64,000 nucleotides of DNA, from contig AP025689.1 in the NCBI GenBank assembly GCA_023168345.1, positions 866,001-930,000 of the forward strand, given 5' to 3'. The DNA comes from Lysinibacillus sp. PLM2 (GTDB lineage: Bacteria; Bacillota; Bacilli; Bacillales_A; Planococcaceae). Both the position numbers and the translations under genes were made by a program. Every line of letters begins with the position of its first letter. Position 1 is the first letter of the stretch. Under the pieces are notes generated by a model. The model ran no database searches. It saw nothing but the letters and a program-made list of their open reading frames with translations, and was not told the DNA's origin. Of the stretch, positions 9,430 to 16,706 are shown in pieces.

Positions 9430-10141
9430 TACAGACATCCTTAAAGGAAAAAATATCGCAATAACTGGTGCTTCAAAGGGAATTGGTAAAGAAACGGCTA
9501 AACTTCTTTCATCTCTAGGTGCAAACCTACTATTAGGGGCAAGAACTTTAGATTCTCTAGTCGAGGTGTCCGCAAATCAATCAAATAAGGTGGTGCACCA
9601 ATTTTTAGATGTGACAAGCGAAGATTCTGTTAGAAATTTCGTTGAACTCGGACTATCGGAGTTTGGTGAAATTGACGCACTCGTTAACTGTTCAGGATAT
9701 GGTACTTTCAATTCATTTACAGAGCTTTCAACAGAAGAATTTGATCAAATGATTTCTGTGAATTTAAGAGGAACGTTTTTAACTTCAAAATATTTTGCTA
9801 AACATATGGTGGAAAACAAAAGAGGACAAATCATCAATATTAACTCAATTGCTGGGGAGATGGTGCTAGAAGGGAATGCAGGATATTCTGCTTCAAAATT
9901 TGGCTTACTCGGATTATCCAAGGTAATGCAATTAGAGCTGCGAAAGCAAGGAGTATATGTAACATCTGTTCTACCTGGCTCAACAAGCACTTCTTTTTGG
10001 GATCACATTGAAAATCATCCAGATAAATCAAAGATGATTCCGCAAGATGTTGTTGCTAAGCATATCGTTTCAATTTTATGTCAACCAGAGGGAGTGGTAG
10101 TTGAAGAAGTCACGATTACACCACCTTTAGGAATACTTTAA
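9419..10141 (+). CDS. Short-chain dehydrogenase/reductase, candidate sepiapterin-reductase-like
   Basis: A 240-residue NADP-type SDR. It shows the Rossmann motif TGASKGIG (16-23), the NSI segment and the catalytic YSASK (Tyr156, Lys160). The start at 9419 lies six bases after TGAGG and inside the end of the PTPS gene, implying translational coupling. After GTP cyclohydrolase I and PTPS, the missing step to tetrahydrobiopterin is sepiapterin reductase, itself an SDR, so that role is likely by context. A FabG-like 3-oxoacyl-ACP reductase is the main alternative, because an acyl carrier protein is encoded further along the same operon. SDR sequence alone cannot settle the substrate. Confidence 0.85.
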   Translation: MAFNTDILKGKNIAITGASKGIGKETAKLLSSLGANLLLGARTLDSLVEVSANQSNKVVHQFLDVTSEDSVRNFVELGLSEFGEIDALVNCSGYGTFNSFTELSTEEFDQMISVNLRGTFLTSKYFAKHMVENKRGQIININSIAGEMVLEGNAGYSASKFGLLGLSKVMQLELRKQGVYVTSVLPGSTSTSFWDHIENHPDKSKMIPQDVVAKHIVSILCQPEGVVVEEVTITPPLGIL

Positions 10142-10159
10142 TTTAGGGAGTGGATAACA

Positions 10160-11095
10160 ATGAATCCGCTACTCAGTCGATTTTTTGGAGGAAACGAAAA
10201 ACAAGAAATACAAGAGATTCCCGTAATCCCTAAAACTATTCATTCATTAGAGGAACATCAAAGAGTTTCGATAGTTGGATGGATTGCAAATAAATTAGGT
10301 CAGCTCGTTGGAATAGAACCTTGTGAGAACGGTATTTTCCTGGTGGATGTTTTGAATAAAGATCTTACTGAGCTAGACCAAGAAAATCAAGTAGATTATC
10401 TTTATTTTCTTGCCAATTCTCTCGTTACTTGGATTGAAAATGATGAGGACGTGTATTTTAACACTAAAATGATGGAATTATCCCCCAACTATCACAATCA
10501 TTTATTAGAAATATATGAATTAATTAAATCTAACACAAATATCTACTTTAATAAAAAGAATGTATTTACCAAGGAAATTAGTGAAACTGATAAAGAGTGG
10601 GAAATCTATAAAGACGTACTGCAAGCAGCGAGCGATAGAAAATTCCTGTTAATAAAAGATGAGGATTTAGAACCATATATGAATGAGCGAGTCCTTCTAA
10701 ACGCTGCAGTTGTAGTGAAAGAAGATATTCCTTTAGTTAGAAATATGGCTAAAGATAAGTTATTAGAAGAAGGTGTTCCCTCTAATAAGGTTGCAAGTTA
10801 TATCTTATTAATATCAGAAGCGATTACAAATATAATAAAACATGCAAAAGATGGACGACTTCTAATAACAAAGAATGATAAATCATTAAATATTCTGATT
10901 GAGGATCATGGTCCCGGGTTCCCTCTGAAGATACTGCCTTATACAGTATTGATGCCTGGTTACTCGACTAAGAGATCCTTAGGACAAGGATTTACTTTAA
11001 TGCTAAAGTTATCGACTCGTGTTCTTTTAAAAACTTCATCTAGTGGTTCAACAATTGTTCTTGTTTTTGAGAACGAAGAAGTTGTATCAAAATAA
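10160..11095 (+). CDS. RsbT/RsbW-like serine-protein kinase (HATPase_c) with unknown N-terminal domain
   Basis: 311 residues. The C-terminal ~140 residues form a GHKL ATPase of the anti-sigma/switch-kinase type: N-box SEAITNIIKHA (about 218-228), G1 box IEDHGPGFP, then PGYSTKRSLGQGFTLMLKL, close to the RsbT pattern. There is no histidine phospho-acceptor domain, so it should phosphorylate a STAS protein rather than act in a two-component pair. The first ~170 residues match nothing I recognise; the region is acidic with several aromatic positions and may be a sensory or dimerisation domain. Two STAS proteins and a PP2C phosphatase lie downstream in the same operon and are the expected partners. 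Confidence 0.85.
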   Translation: MNPLLSRFFGGNEKQEIQEIPVIPKTIHSLEEHQRVSIVGWIANKLGQLVGIEPCENGIFLVDVLNKDLTELDQENQVDYLYFLANSLVTWIENDEDVYFNTKMMELSPNYHNHLLEIYELIKSNTNIYFNKKNVFTKEISETDKEWEIYKDVLQAASDRKFLLIKDEDLEPYMNERVLLNAAVVVKEDIPLVRNMAKDKLLEEGVPSNKVASYILLISEAITNIIKHAKDGRLLITKNDKSLNILIEDHGPGFPLKILPYTVLMPGYSTKRSLGQGFTLMLKLSTRVLLKTSSSGSTIVLVFENEEVVSK

Positions 11096-11163
11096 ATATT
11101 AACAGTAAAGTACCATGAATCCATGTAAATAATAAGCATTCGTTCTACTCTTTAAGGGAAGAG

Positions 11164-12255
11164 ATGGTGATGAAAATGGAAAATCAGACTATAAAAATAT
11201 CTACTGATGTACTCATTGAAAAAACAATTTTGGCAAGCGTTTTGGACAACGGTTTTTGGCATCGTTGGATTGTTCATGGAATTGATAAAGAGTTTATTGA
11301 AGAAAATAAGTCCAAGATGATTAACTTAAAAGGTTGGACTGAAACCTTAGCTGTTAGAGCATCGGATTACTTAAATATGGCTCAAAAATGTTTGGAAACT
11401 GGTGATTCACTACAGGCAGAAAAAAATTATCGTAAAGCAGGTATTTATTATAACCTTATTCAGTGGGTTTTTCCTGAGTCTAATGAACAAAGAACTGAAT
11501 GGTATCAGCGATGTATTGAACAGTTTTCTATTGCAGATCAAGTTTCTAAAGATAAGATCTTTCGCCATACATTGAATATCAATGGAAAGAAATATGGAGG
11601 TCGAATCCGTGTCCCTAATGGTGATATTGCAGGGATCGTAATATTGATTATTCCAATTGATTCTACAAAAGAGGAATTATATCTATATGAGGAAGACTTT
11701 TCAAAATCTGGATTTATCGTTATCAGTTTCGATGGACCTGGTCAAGGTGAAACCTTACATATCCATAGACAAAAAGCAGATTTTGATTCATGGGAATCAT
11801 TCACAAATGGAGTGATTGAATACGCAAATACTAATTTTCCTAATTTGCCTATCAATTTATTTGGTACAAGCTCTGGTGGTGCATGGGCAATTGAAGCTAG
11901 TAAACACCCATTAGTTGCAAAAACTATCAGTGTTAGTCCTCCTACTAAATATCAATCTGATATAAGATTACCTGATTATTTTAAAGAACGTATGAATAAT
12001 ATGTTAGAGAATTTCGAGAAGGGTTTCTTACCACAATTCGAAAATGTGGAAAAAGTCGGTAGTATATTAGTGTTTCATGGTGGTAAGGATTTATTAGTAA
12101 ATGAAGAAGAATTAATAGAGTTATTTAATAGATTTGCAACGGAGAAGCGTTTCATCACATATAAAGATGAAGGACATTGTTGCAATTTTAAATTAGAAGA
12201 AATACGATACCGTGCATCTGAATGGTTTAAGGGGCGGAATATTCATGATATTTAA
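11164..12255 (+). CDS. Alpha/beta hydrolase (FrsA/DUF1100-like esterase or thioesterase)
   Basis: 363 residues. A helical N-terminal region of ~140 residues precedes an alpha/beta-hydrolase fold. The catalytic triad is visible: nucleophile Ser236 in GTSSGG, Asp in FHGGKDLL (about 302) and His in DEGHCC (about 340). DGPGQGE is the typical oxyanion-side motif of FrsA-like hydrolases. There is no signal peptide. The ACP gene begins inside its last codons (11-base overlap) and an acyl-AMP ligase follows. A role in releasing an acyl group from that carrier is therefore likely but not shown. Several in-frame ATGs lie near the start; 11164 follows AAGGGAAGAG, and 11170 is equally possible. A 68-base gap before it could hold an internal promoter. 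Confidence 0.82.
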   Translation: MVMKMENQTIKISTDVLIEKTILASVLDNGFWHRWIVHGIDKEFIEENKSKMINLKGWTETLAVRASDYLNMAQKCLETGDSLQAEKNYRKAGIYYNLIQWVFPESNEQRTEWYQRCIEQFSIADQVSKDKIFRHTLNINGKKYGGRIRVPNGDIAGIVILIIPIDSTKEELYLYEEDFSKSGFIVISFDGPGQGETLHIHRQKADFDSWESFTNGVIEYANTNFPNLPINLFGTSSGGAWAIEASKHPLVAKTISVSPPTKYQSDIRLPDYFKERMNNMLENFEKGFLPQFENVEKVGSILVFHGGKDLLVNEEELIELFNRFATEKRFITYKDEGHCCNFKLEEIRYRASEWFKGRNIHDI

Positions 12256-12484
12256 TGATTTTTGTAATACAATATTTAACCTTTTAGAAAGAGAGCCTAT
12301 AGCAGTTTCAAAGTCTACAAATCTTCGAGATGATTTAGATGTGGATTCACTTCAAATGGTCAATCTAGCAACAAGTTTAGCAGATTATTATGAAATTCCG
12401 TTTAGTTTATTTATCGAAAGAGCAGAAATGATGTCAACTGTTGGAGGATTATACGAGATAGTTAAGGAAGGTGTATCTAAGTGA
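12245..12484 (+). CDS. Acyl carrier protein
   Basis: A 79-residue acidic carrier domain. The phosphopantetheine attachment site is Ser35 in DVDSLQMV, flanked by LRDDLDVDSL, the standard ACP/PCP signature. It starts inside the 3' end of the hydrolase gene and ends in a GTGA overlap with the next start codon, so hydrolase, carrier and ligase are tightly coupled. No ketosynthase, NRPS condensation domain or phosphopantetheinyl transferase is nearby; a host Sfp/AcpS would have to modify it. It is distinct from the usual fatty-acid AcpP because of its context and divergent helices. Confidence 0.9.
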   Translation: MIFNDFCNTIFNLLEREPIAVSKSTNLRDDLDVDSLQMVNLATSLADYYEIPFSLFIERAEMMSTVGGLYEIVKEGVSK

Positions 12485-13923
12485 GTCTATATGATATCTT
12501 AGCATCCTTAGATAAAAATGGGCCTTCCTTAACAACTGTAGATAACAGTTATACAGCAGGTGATTTACGTAATGTTGTTACTCGATATGAATTACTGTTT
12601 CATCCTTATACCCTAGAAGGGAAAAGAGTAGCGCTATTAGTCCCAAACATTAAAGAATTCTTACCACTTCTTATAACAATAAACAAACTCAAAGGTACAA
12701 TTTCTCCTTTGAGCTTGCAATCGAGACAGGACGATTTATTGGCTGTATTAGATTTCCTTGATCCTCATATTGTTGTCACTGTAAATGAGTATTCGGGGTT
12801 CAACTTTTCAGAAGTAGTTACAAATTGGGCTAAGGATCGGAAAAGTGAAACTACAATTTTCTCCACTGATAATTATATAAATTGGTCAATTCATACATTT
12901 CATGGTAGTTCTAAAAAGTTACAAAATGAGTTAGGTGGGTTTATTTGTTTTACTTCTGGTAGTACAGGAAATCCAAAAGGTGTAGTAATCAAAGATACTG
13001 TAATTGACTACGGCTATGAACGCTTAATAGAAGCGATGGAGTTAAAACCAGATGATAATGTTTTCGTTTACGCTTCAATAAGTGGGGTTTACGGTATTAT
13101 CGCAATGAAGACTATTTTGAGACTAGGGGCGACATTAGTTGTATCAGACGACTTTAATTTGGTAGAAATGATCAACGCAATGAAAAAGGCAAATTGTAAT
13201 AAGTTAACAACTACTCCTTCTATTTTTAAGACGTTATATAACTTTGCGAGCAGAATAGAACCAGAAGTTCTAAAAAGTTTAGAGTTGGTTTCTGTTATTG
13301 GTGAAAAGATTCCTGCAAATTTTAAAAGTCATTTTCCTTTATTAGAGAATTGTAAGTTTTTATCAAATTACGGAAGTTCTGAATCAGGTCCGCTTGCTAA
13401 TGCAATTATTAAAGAGGATAACAACGAATTGGAGTTTACAATGTCAGATGCAGTAAACTTTAAAATCGTTGATGGAGAGTTACTTGTAAAAACAGGTGGC
13501 TTATTTTCTGAGTACTATAATAATGCTACTCAAACGGAAGAAGTTTTTGAAAACGGCTGGTTTAAAATGGGGGATTTAGTAGAATTCTCAGACGATAAAA
13601 CATTTAAGTTAGTAGGTAGAAAGAAAGAGGTTATTAAAAAAGGCGGTCAACAGGTTATTCCAAGTGAGGTAGAACAAATTCTTAGTAATATTGAAGGGAT
13701 AGAAACTGTTGCGGTAGTGGGTGCACCACACGAAGTTTATGGCGAGCAAGTTATAGCATTCATTATTGCTAAGGGTGTAAATTCTAAAGATATTCGTTCG
13801 TATTGCACAGGCCGCATAGCTTCTTTTAAAATCCCTGATAAGATTGTTTTCGTTGATGAATTTCCTTTAAAGAATGGTAAAGTAGATAAACTGAAATTAA
13901 AGTCCCAATTGGGAAGAGGATAA
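12481..13923 (+). CDS. Acyl-AMP ligase / acyl-ACP synthetase (ANL superfamily)
   Basis: 480 residues with GTG start overlapping the ACP stop. The ANL motifs appear in order: A3 P-loop FTSGSTGNPKGVV (about 158-170), A5 NYGSSESGP, A7 GWFKMGDLVEF, A8 GRKKEVIKKGGQQVIPSEVE, and the A10 lysine in PLKNGKVDKLKLK. It should activate a carboxylic acid as an acyl- or aryl-adenylate and load it onto the adjacent carrier protein. Relatives are the stand-alone ligases of small carrier-based pathways. The substrate is not evident from the sequence. It is shorter than typical acyl-CoA synthetases (~550) at its N-terminus, as many stand-alone ACP ligases are. Confidence 0.9.
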   Translation: MSLYDILASLDKNGPSLTTVDNSYTAGDLRNVVTRYELLFHPYTLEGKRVALLVPNIKEFLPLLITINKLKGTISPLSLQSRQDDLLAVLDFLDPHIVVTVNEYSGFNFSEVVTNWAKDRKSETTIFSTDNYINWSIHTFHGSSKKLQNELGGFICFTSGSTGNPKGVVIKDTVIDYGYERLIEAMELKPDDNVFVYASISGVYGIIAMKTILRLGATLVVSDDFNLVEMINAMKKANCNKLTTTPSIFKTLYNFASRIEPEVLKSLELVSVIGEKIPANFKSHFPLLENCKFLSNYGSSESGPLANAIIKEDNNELEFTMSDAVNFKIVDGELLVKTGGLFSEYYNNATQTEEVFENGWFKMGDLVEFSDDKTFKLVGRKKEVIKKGGQQVIPSEVEQILSNIEGIETVAVVGAPHEVYGEQVIAFIIAKGVNSKDIRSYCTGRIASFKIPDKIVFVDEFPLKNGKVDKLKLKSQLGRG

Positions 13924-13930
13924 GTGTTAT

Positions 13931-15532
13931 ATGAAAAAATCGGAAAATATAAAGAGTAGTACATTAAAGAGGCAGTTTGTAACCAGAATGCTTATAGTCC
14001 TTTTTATAATACTAGGGTGTTCAAGTACAATTCAGTATATATATTTAGATACTAAGATTAGTAGTGATGTTGAAATTGAAGCTTCAAAGGTAAGTGAAAC
14101 TATAATACAAGGTGTAAATGCAACACAAGCAGCAACCAAAGCAATTGAACTACAATTGGATTTAAAATTGAAATTAATCGCTCAGCGTATAAGTGATAGT
14201 CTAGGTGATAAACCACTAGAGGAAATAACGAATGAAGAGTTATTGGAACTTAGTAAGGAGTTTAACATTGCAGGTATAACTCTCTTCACTGAAAATGCGG
14301 ACAGCGATATAGTAGGGGTAAAATCATCTACACCGAATGATATTGGCTTTAGTTTTAAGAATTTTTTAGGCGAAGAATCACAAGGATATAAAATGATTTA
14401 TAACTTGATGAAAGGTAATGAACTAATAGCAGAAAGTGAAACCTATGTAGATGAAAACTCATTTATGTTACCAATTGCTCTTTCAGGCTCAAATAGTGAA
14501 ACTCCAACTTTTTATAAATACGGTTATTATCATCCGGAAGATAAAGACTACATCATAAATCCTTTTATTGAAGCAAATGAAGTATATAATTTTACACAAG
14601 AAGTTGGACCGAATAAATGGATCGAAAAAGTATTAAAGTCTAATGAAAATGTAAAAGAAATTGCATTAATAAGTCCACAAGTTTATGCGGATCCTTCTCT
14701 AATGGAAGACTATGTTCAAGAATACAAGAAAATAGAATATGGTGAATTTAAGTCAGAAACAGAAAAAGATATAAATATCCTAGTAAGTTTAGCAGAAAAC
14801 CCTAAAAAGATTTCCTATTTAGAAAAACAAGGTGAACAAACATATTATAAAATGTTTATCCCAACTGAAGACGGAAGAGTAATCTATGTGGGTTTAGACT
14901 ACAATCGTTTAAGTGAACCTTTAAAGAATATGTCTTTAATTCTACTTGGATTTAGTTTGATTTCTCTAATTGCATTATTTATTTTATCAACAAGATTCTT
15001 TAGCAATATCTATAAAAATATCCAGGTCATCATTTCTCAAATTAAAACCTTAGAGTCTGGAGATTTTACTATACAAAGTGAAGTAAAAGATAAAGGTGAA
15101 TTAGCAGATTTATCAGAAACCGCTAATAGAATGACGACTACATTAAATAAAGTTTTAAAGGAAACTACTAAACAAGCTGAAAAAGTTCAATTACTTTCTT
15201 CTGAATTAAAGAAAGAAACGAATGAATCAGTTGAGAAAGTATATGAAATATCGATTGATCTAACATCTAAATCTCGTGAAGACGCATATGAAATTTTGGA
15301 TTTCTTAGAAATGTTAGAAGAGAATTTAAAATCAGCTCCGTCAACAGAAGAAACAAAATCTTTATTAAATAGAGTAGAACATGTTAGAACAATTATTAAT
15401 AATACTACCCAATCAACTACAGATATCACGATTACTCTATCGGATTTAATAAATTCATTACAGGTGCAATCGGTAGAACTGTCCGAAATTTCAAACACCC
15501 TTTTCAAGAATATGTATAAATTTAAACTTTAA
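13931..15532 (+). CDS. Two-TM membrane sensor with extracytoplasmic domain and HAMP, no output domain
   Basis: 533 residues. TM1 is at about 15-37. An extracellular domain of ~290 residues follows, probably a Cache-like ligand-binding fold. TM2 is at about 335-356, then a HAMP linker (about 357-410) and a long coiled coil (about 410-533). There is no kinase, methyl-accepting, cyclase or phosphatase domain. The PP2C phosphatase two genes later lacks its own sensor, so the two may form a split equivalent of a single-chain HAMP-PP2C (RsbU/IcfG-type) receptor. The ATG at 13931 follows AGAGG about ten bases upstream, seven bases after the ligase stop. The ligand may be the product of the upstream genes, but that is inference. 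Confidence 0.82.
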   Translation: MKKSENIKSSTLKRQFVTRMLIVLFIILGCSSTIQYIYLDTKISSDVEIEASKVSETIIQGVNATQAATKAIELQLDLKLKLIAQRISDSLGDKPLEEITNEELLELSKEFNIAGITLFTENADSDIVGVKSSTPNDIGFSFKNFLGEESQGYKMIYNLMKGNELIAESETYVDENSFMLPIALSGSNSETPTFYKYGYYHPEDKDYIINPFIEANEVYNFTQEVGPNKWIEKVLKSNENVKEIALISPQVYADPSLMEDYVQEYKKIEYGEFKSETEKDINILVSLAENPKKISYLEKQGEQTYYKMFIPTEDGRVIYVGLDYNRLSEPLKNMSLILLGFSLISLIALFILSTRFFSNIYKNIQVIISQIKTLESGDFTIQSEVKDKGELADLSETANRMTTTLNKVLKETTKQAEKVQLLSSELKKETNESVEKVYEISIDLTSKSREDAYEILDFLEMLEENLKSAPSTEETKSLLNRVEHVRTIINNTTQSTTDITITLSDLINSLQVQSVELSEISNTLFKNMYKFKL

Positions 15533-15546
15533 TAGGAGAATTACAG

Positions 15547-15870
15547 ATGCATTTATCAGTTGAGAATTTTGTAGAAGGAACAAAGCTAATTTTAAAATTA
15601 AAAGGGGTACTTGACTATTCCACAGTGGATACCTTTAATTTTAAGGAATTTACAAGTGATTCGATTGAGGAAATAGAAGTTGATTTTTCGAATTTAGAAT
15701 TTATTGATTCTACTGGAATCGGTGCTATTATATCGATACTTCATACTGCCGTTAGTTTAAGTGCAAAAGTAAATTTCAAAGGAATGTCTGAAGATACAAA
15801 AGAGCTTTTTGAAACTATTGGTATATTCGATATAAAAAAATCTCTGCTAGGGGACGATTACCATGTATAA
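15547..15870 (+). CDS. STAS-domain anti-sigma-factor antagonist (RsbV-like), first copy
   Basis: 107 residues, a single STAS domain. The phosphorylation loop reads FIDSTGIGAI with Ser55 at the position phosphorylated in RsbV/SpoIIAA. It has a good ribosome binding site (AGGAG) and its last bases overlap the PP2C start. Expected behaviour: phosphorylated by the HATPase kinase of the same operon and dephosphorylated by the PP2C phosphatase. Confidence 0.9.
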   Translation: MHLSVENFVEGTKLILKLKGVLDYSTVDTFNFKEFTSDSIEEIEVDFSNLEFIDSTGIGAIISILHTAVSLSAKVNFKGMSEDTKELFETIGIFDIKKSLLGDDYHV

Positions 15871-16690
15871 CCGAAAGTTAACTCATAATAATTTGTACGA
15901 AGAATCAGACAATAAAGCGCTTGTACGTGAGATTAATATGGCGAAAAATATACAAACAAAGCTATTAAATGGTGAACGACCAAAATTAGAAAATGATGAA
16001 GTGTCAGGGATTTCTATTCCAGCTAGATTAATAGGGGGAGATTATTTCGATTTCTACCCCCTTTCCAATGGGAAAATTCGCATCGTTATTGGTGATGTAA
16101 TGGGGAAAGGCATACCCGCTGCTATGTTGATGATCTTGACACGTGGTGCATTCCGAACAGCAGCAGAGTCAACCAAGGGTCCAGGTGAAACGTTAACAGC
16201 GATGAATAATGCCTTGTATAGAGATTTAAGAACACTTAATTCATTTGTAACAGTATTTTGTGCTGACTGGGATTCAGATTCTGGAACATTTTCTTATGCT
16301 AGTGCTGGGCATTCATTACCAGAGATTATAAAAAAAGATATGACTCAATTTGATATTCCGTCTGTTAAAGGAATCATGATCGGTGGATTACCAAACCAAG
16401 TCTATAAAGAGGAAAAAGTTACACTTTCTGATGGGGATTTAGTTTTCTTGTATACCGATGGAATTGTGGAAGCAGTTAATACAGACGGTGAAATGTATAA
16501 AGTCGATCGATTAACAAAAGTATTAAAATCTGTTGTTTCAAAGAATATAAAGGTCATTGAAGAAGCAGTGATTGATGATATAAAAATTTTTACTGAAGGA
16601 TTACCACAACGAGATGATATAACGATGGTTGTATTAAAAATTGGTAAAGAAAGCTCAGAAATATCCAGTTTTAACGCCCCGTTAGTATAA
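15863..16690 (+). CDS. PP2C-type serine phosphatase (SpoIIE/RsbU catalytic domain)
   Basis: 275 residues, essentially only the catalytic domain with a ~40-residue helical lead that resembles the linker of RsbU (AKNIQTKLL). Metal-binding and core motifs are present: GGDYFDFYPL, GDVMGKGIPAAM, YTDGIVEA and QRDDITMVVLKI. It should dephosphorylate the STAS proteins encoded on either side. It lacks a sensory N-terminus, so its activity is probably set by the separate HAMP protein or by the coiled-coil proteins of the operon. The start lies nine bases after GGGGA inside the end of the STAS gene. Confidence 0.92.
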   Translation: MYNRKLTHNNLYEESDNKALVREINMAKNIQTKLLNGERPKLENDEVSGISIPARLIGGDYFDFYPLSNGKIRIVIGDVMGKGIPAAMLMILTRGAFRTAAESTKGPGETLTAMNNALYRDLRTLNSFVTVFCADWDSDSGTFSYASAGHSLPEIIKKDMTQFDIPSVKGIMIGGLPNQVYKEEKVTLSDGDLVFLYTDGIVEAVNTDGEMYKVDRLTKVLKSVVSKNIKVIEEAVIDDIKIFTEGLPQRDDITMVVLKIGKESSEISSFNAPLV

Positions 16691-16706
16691 TGAGAGGAGG
16701 ATGGAT

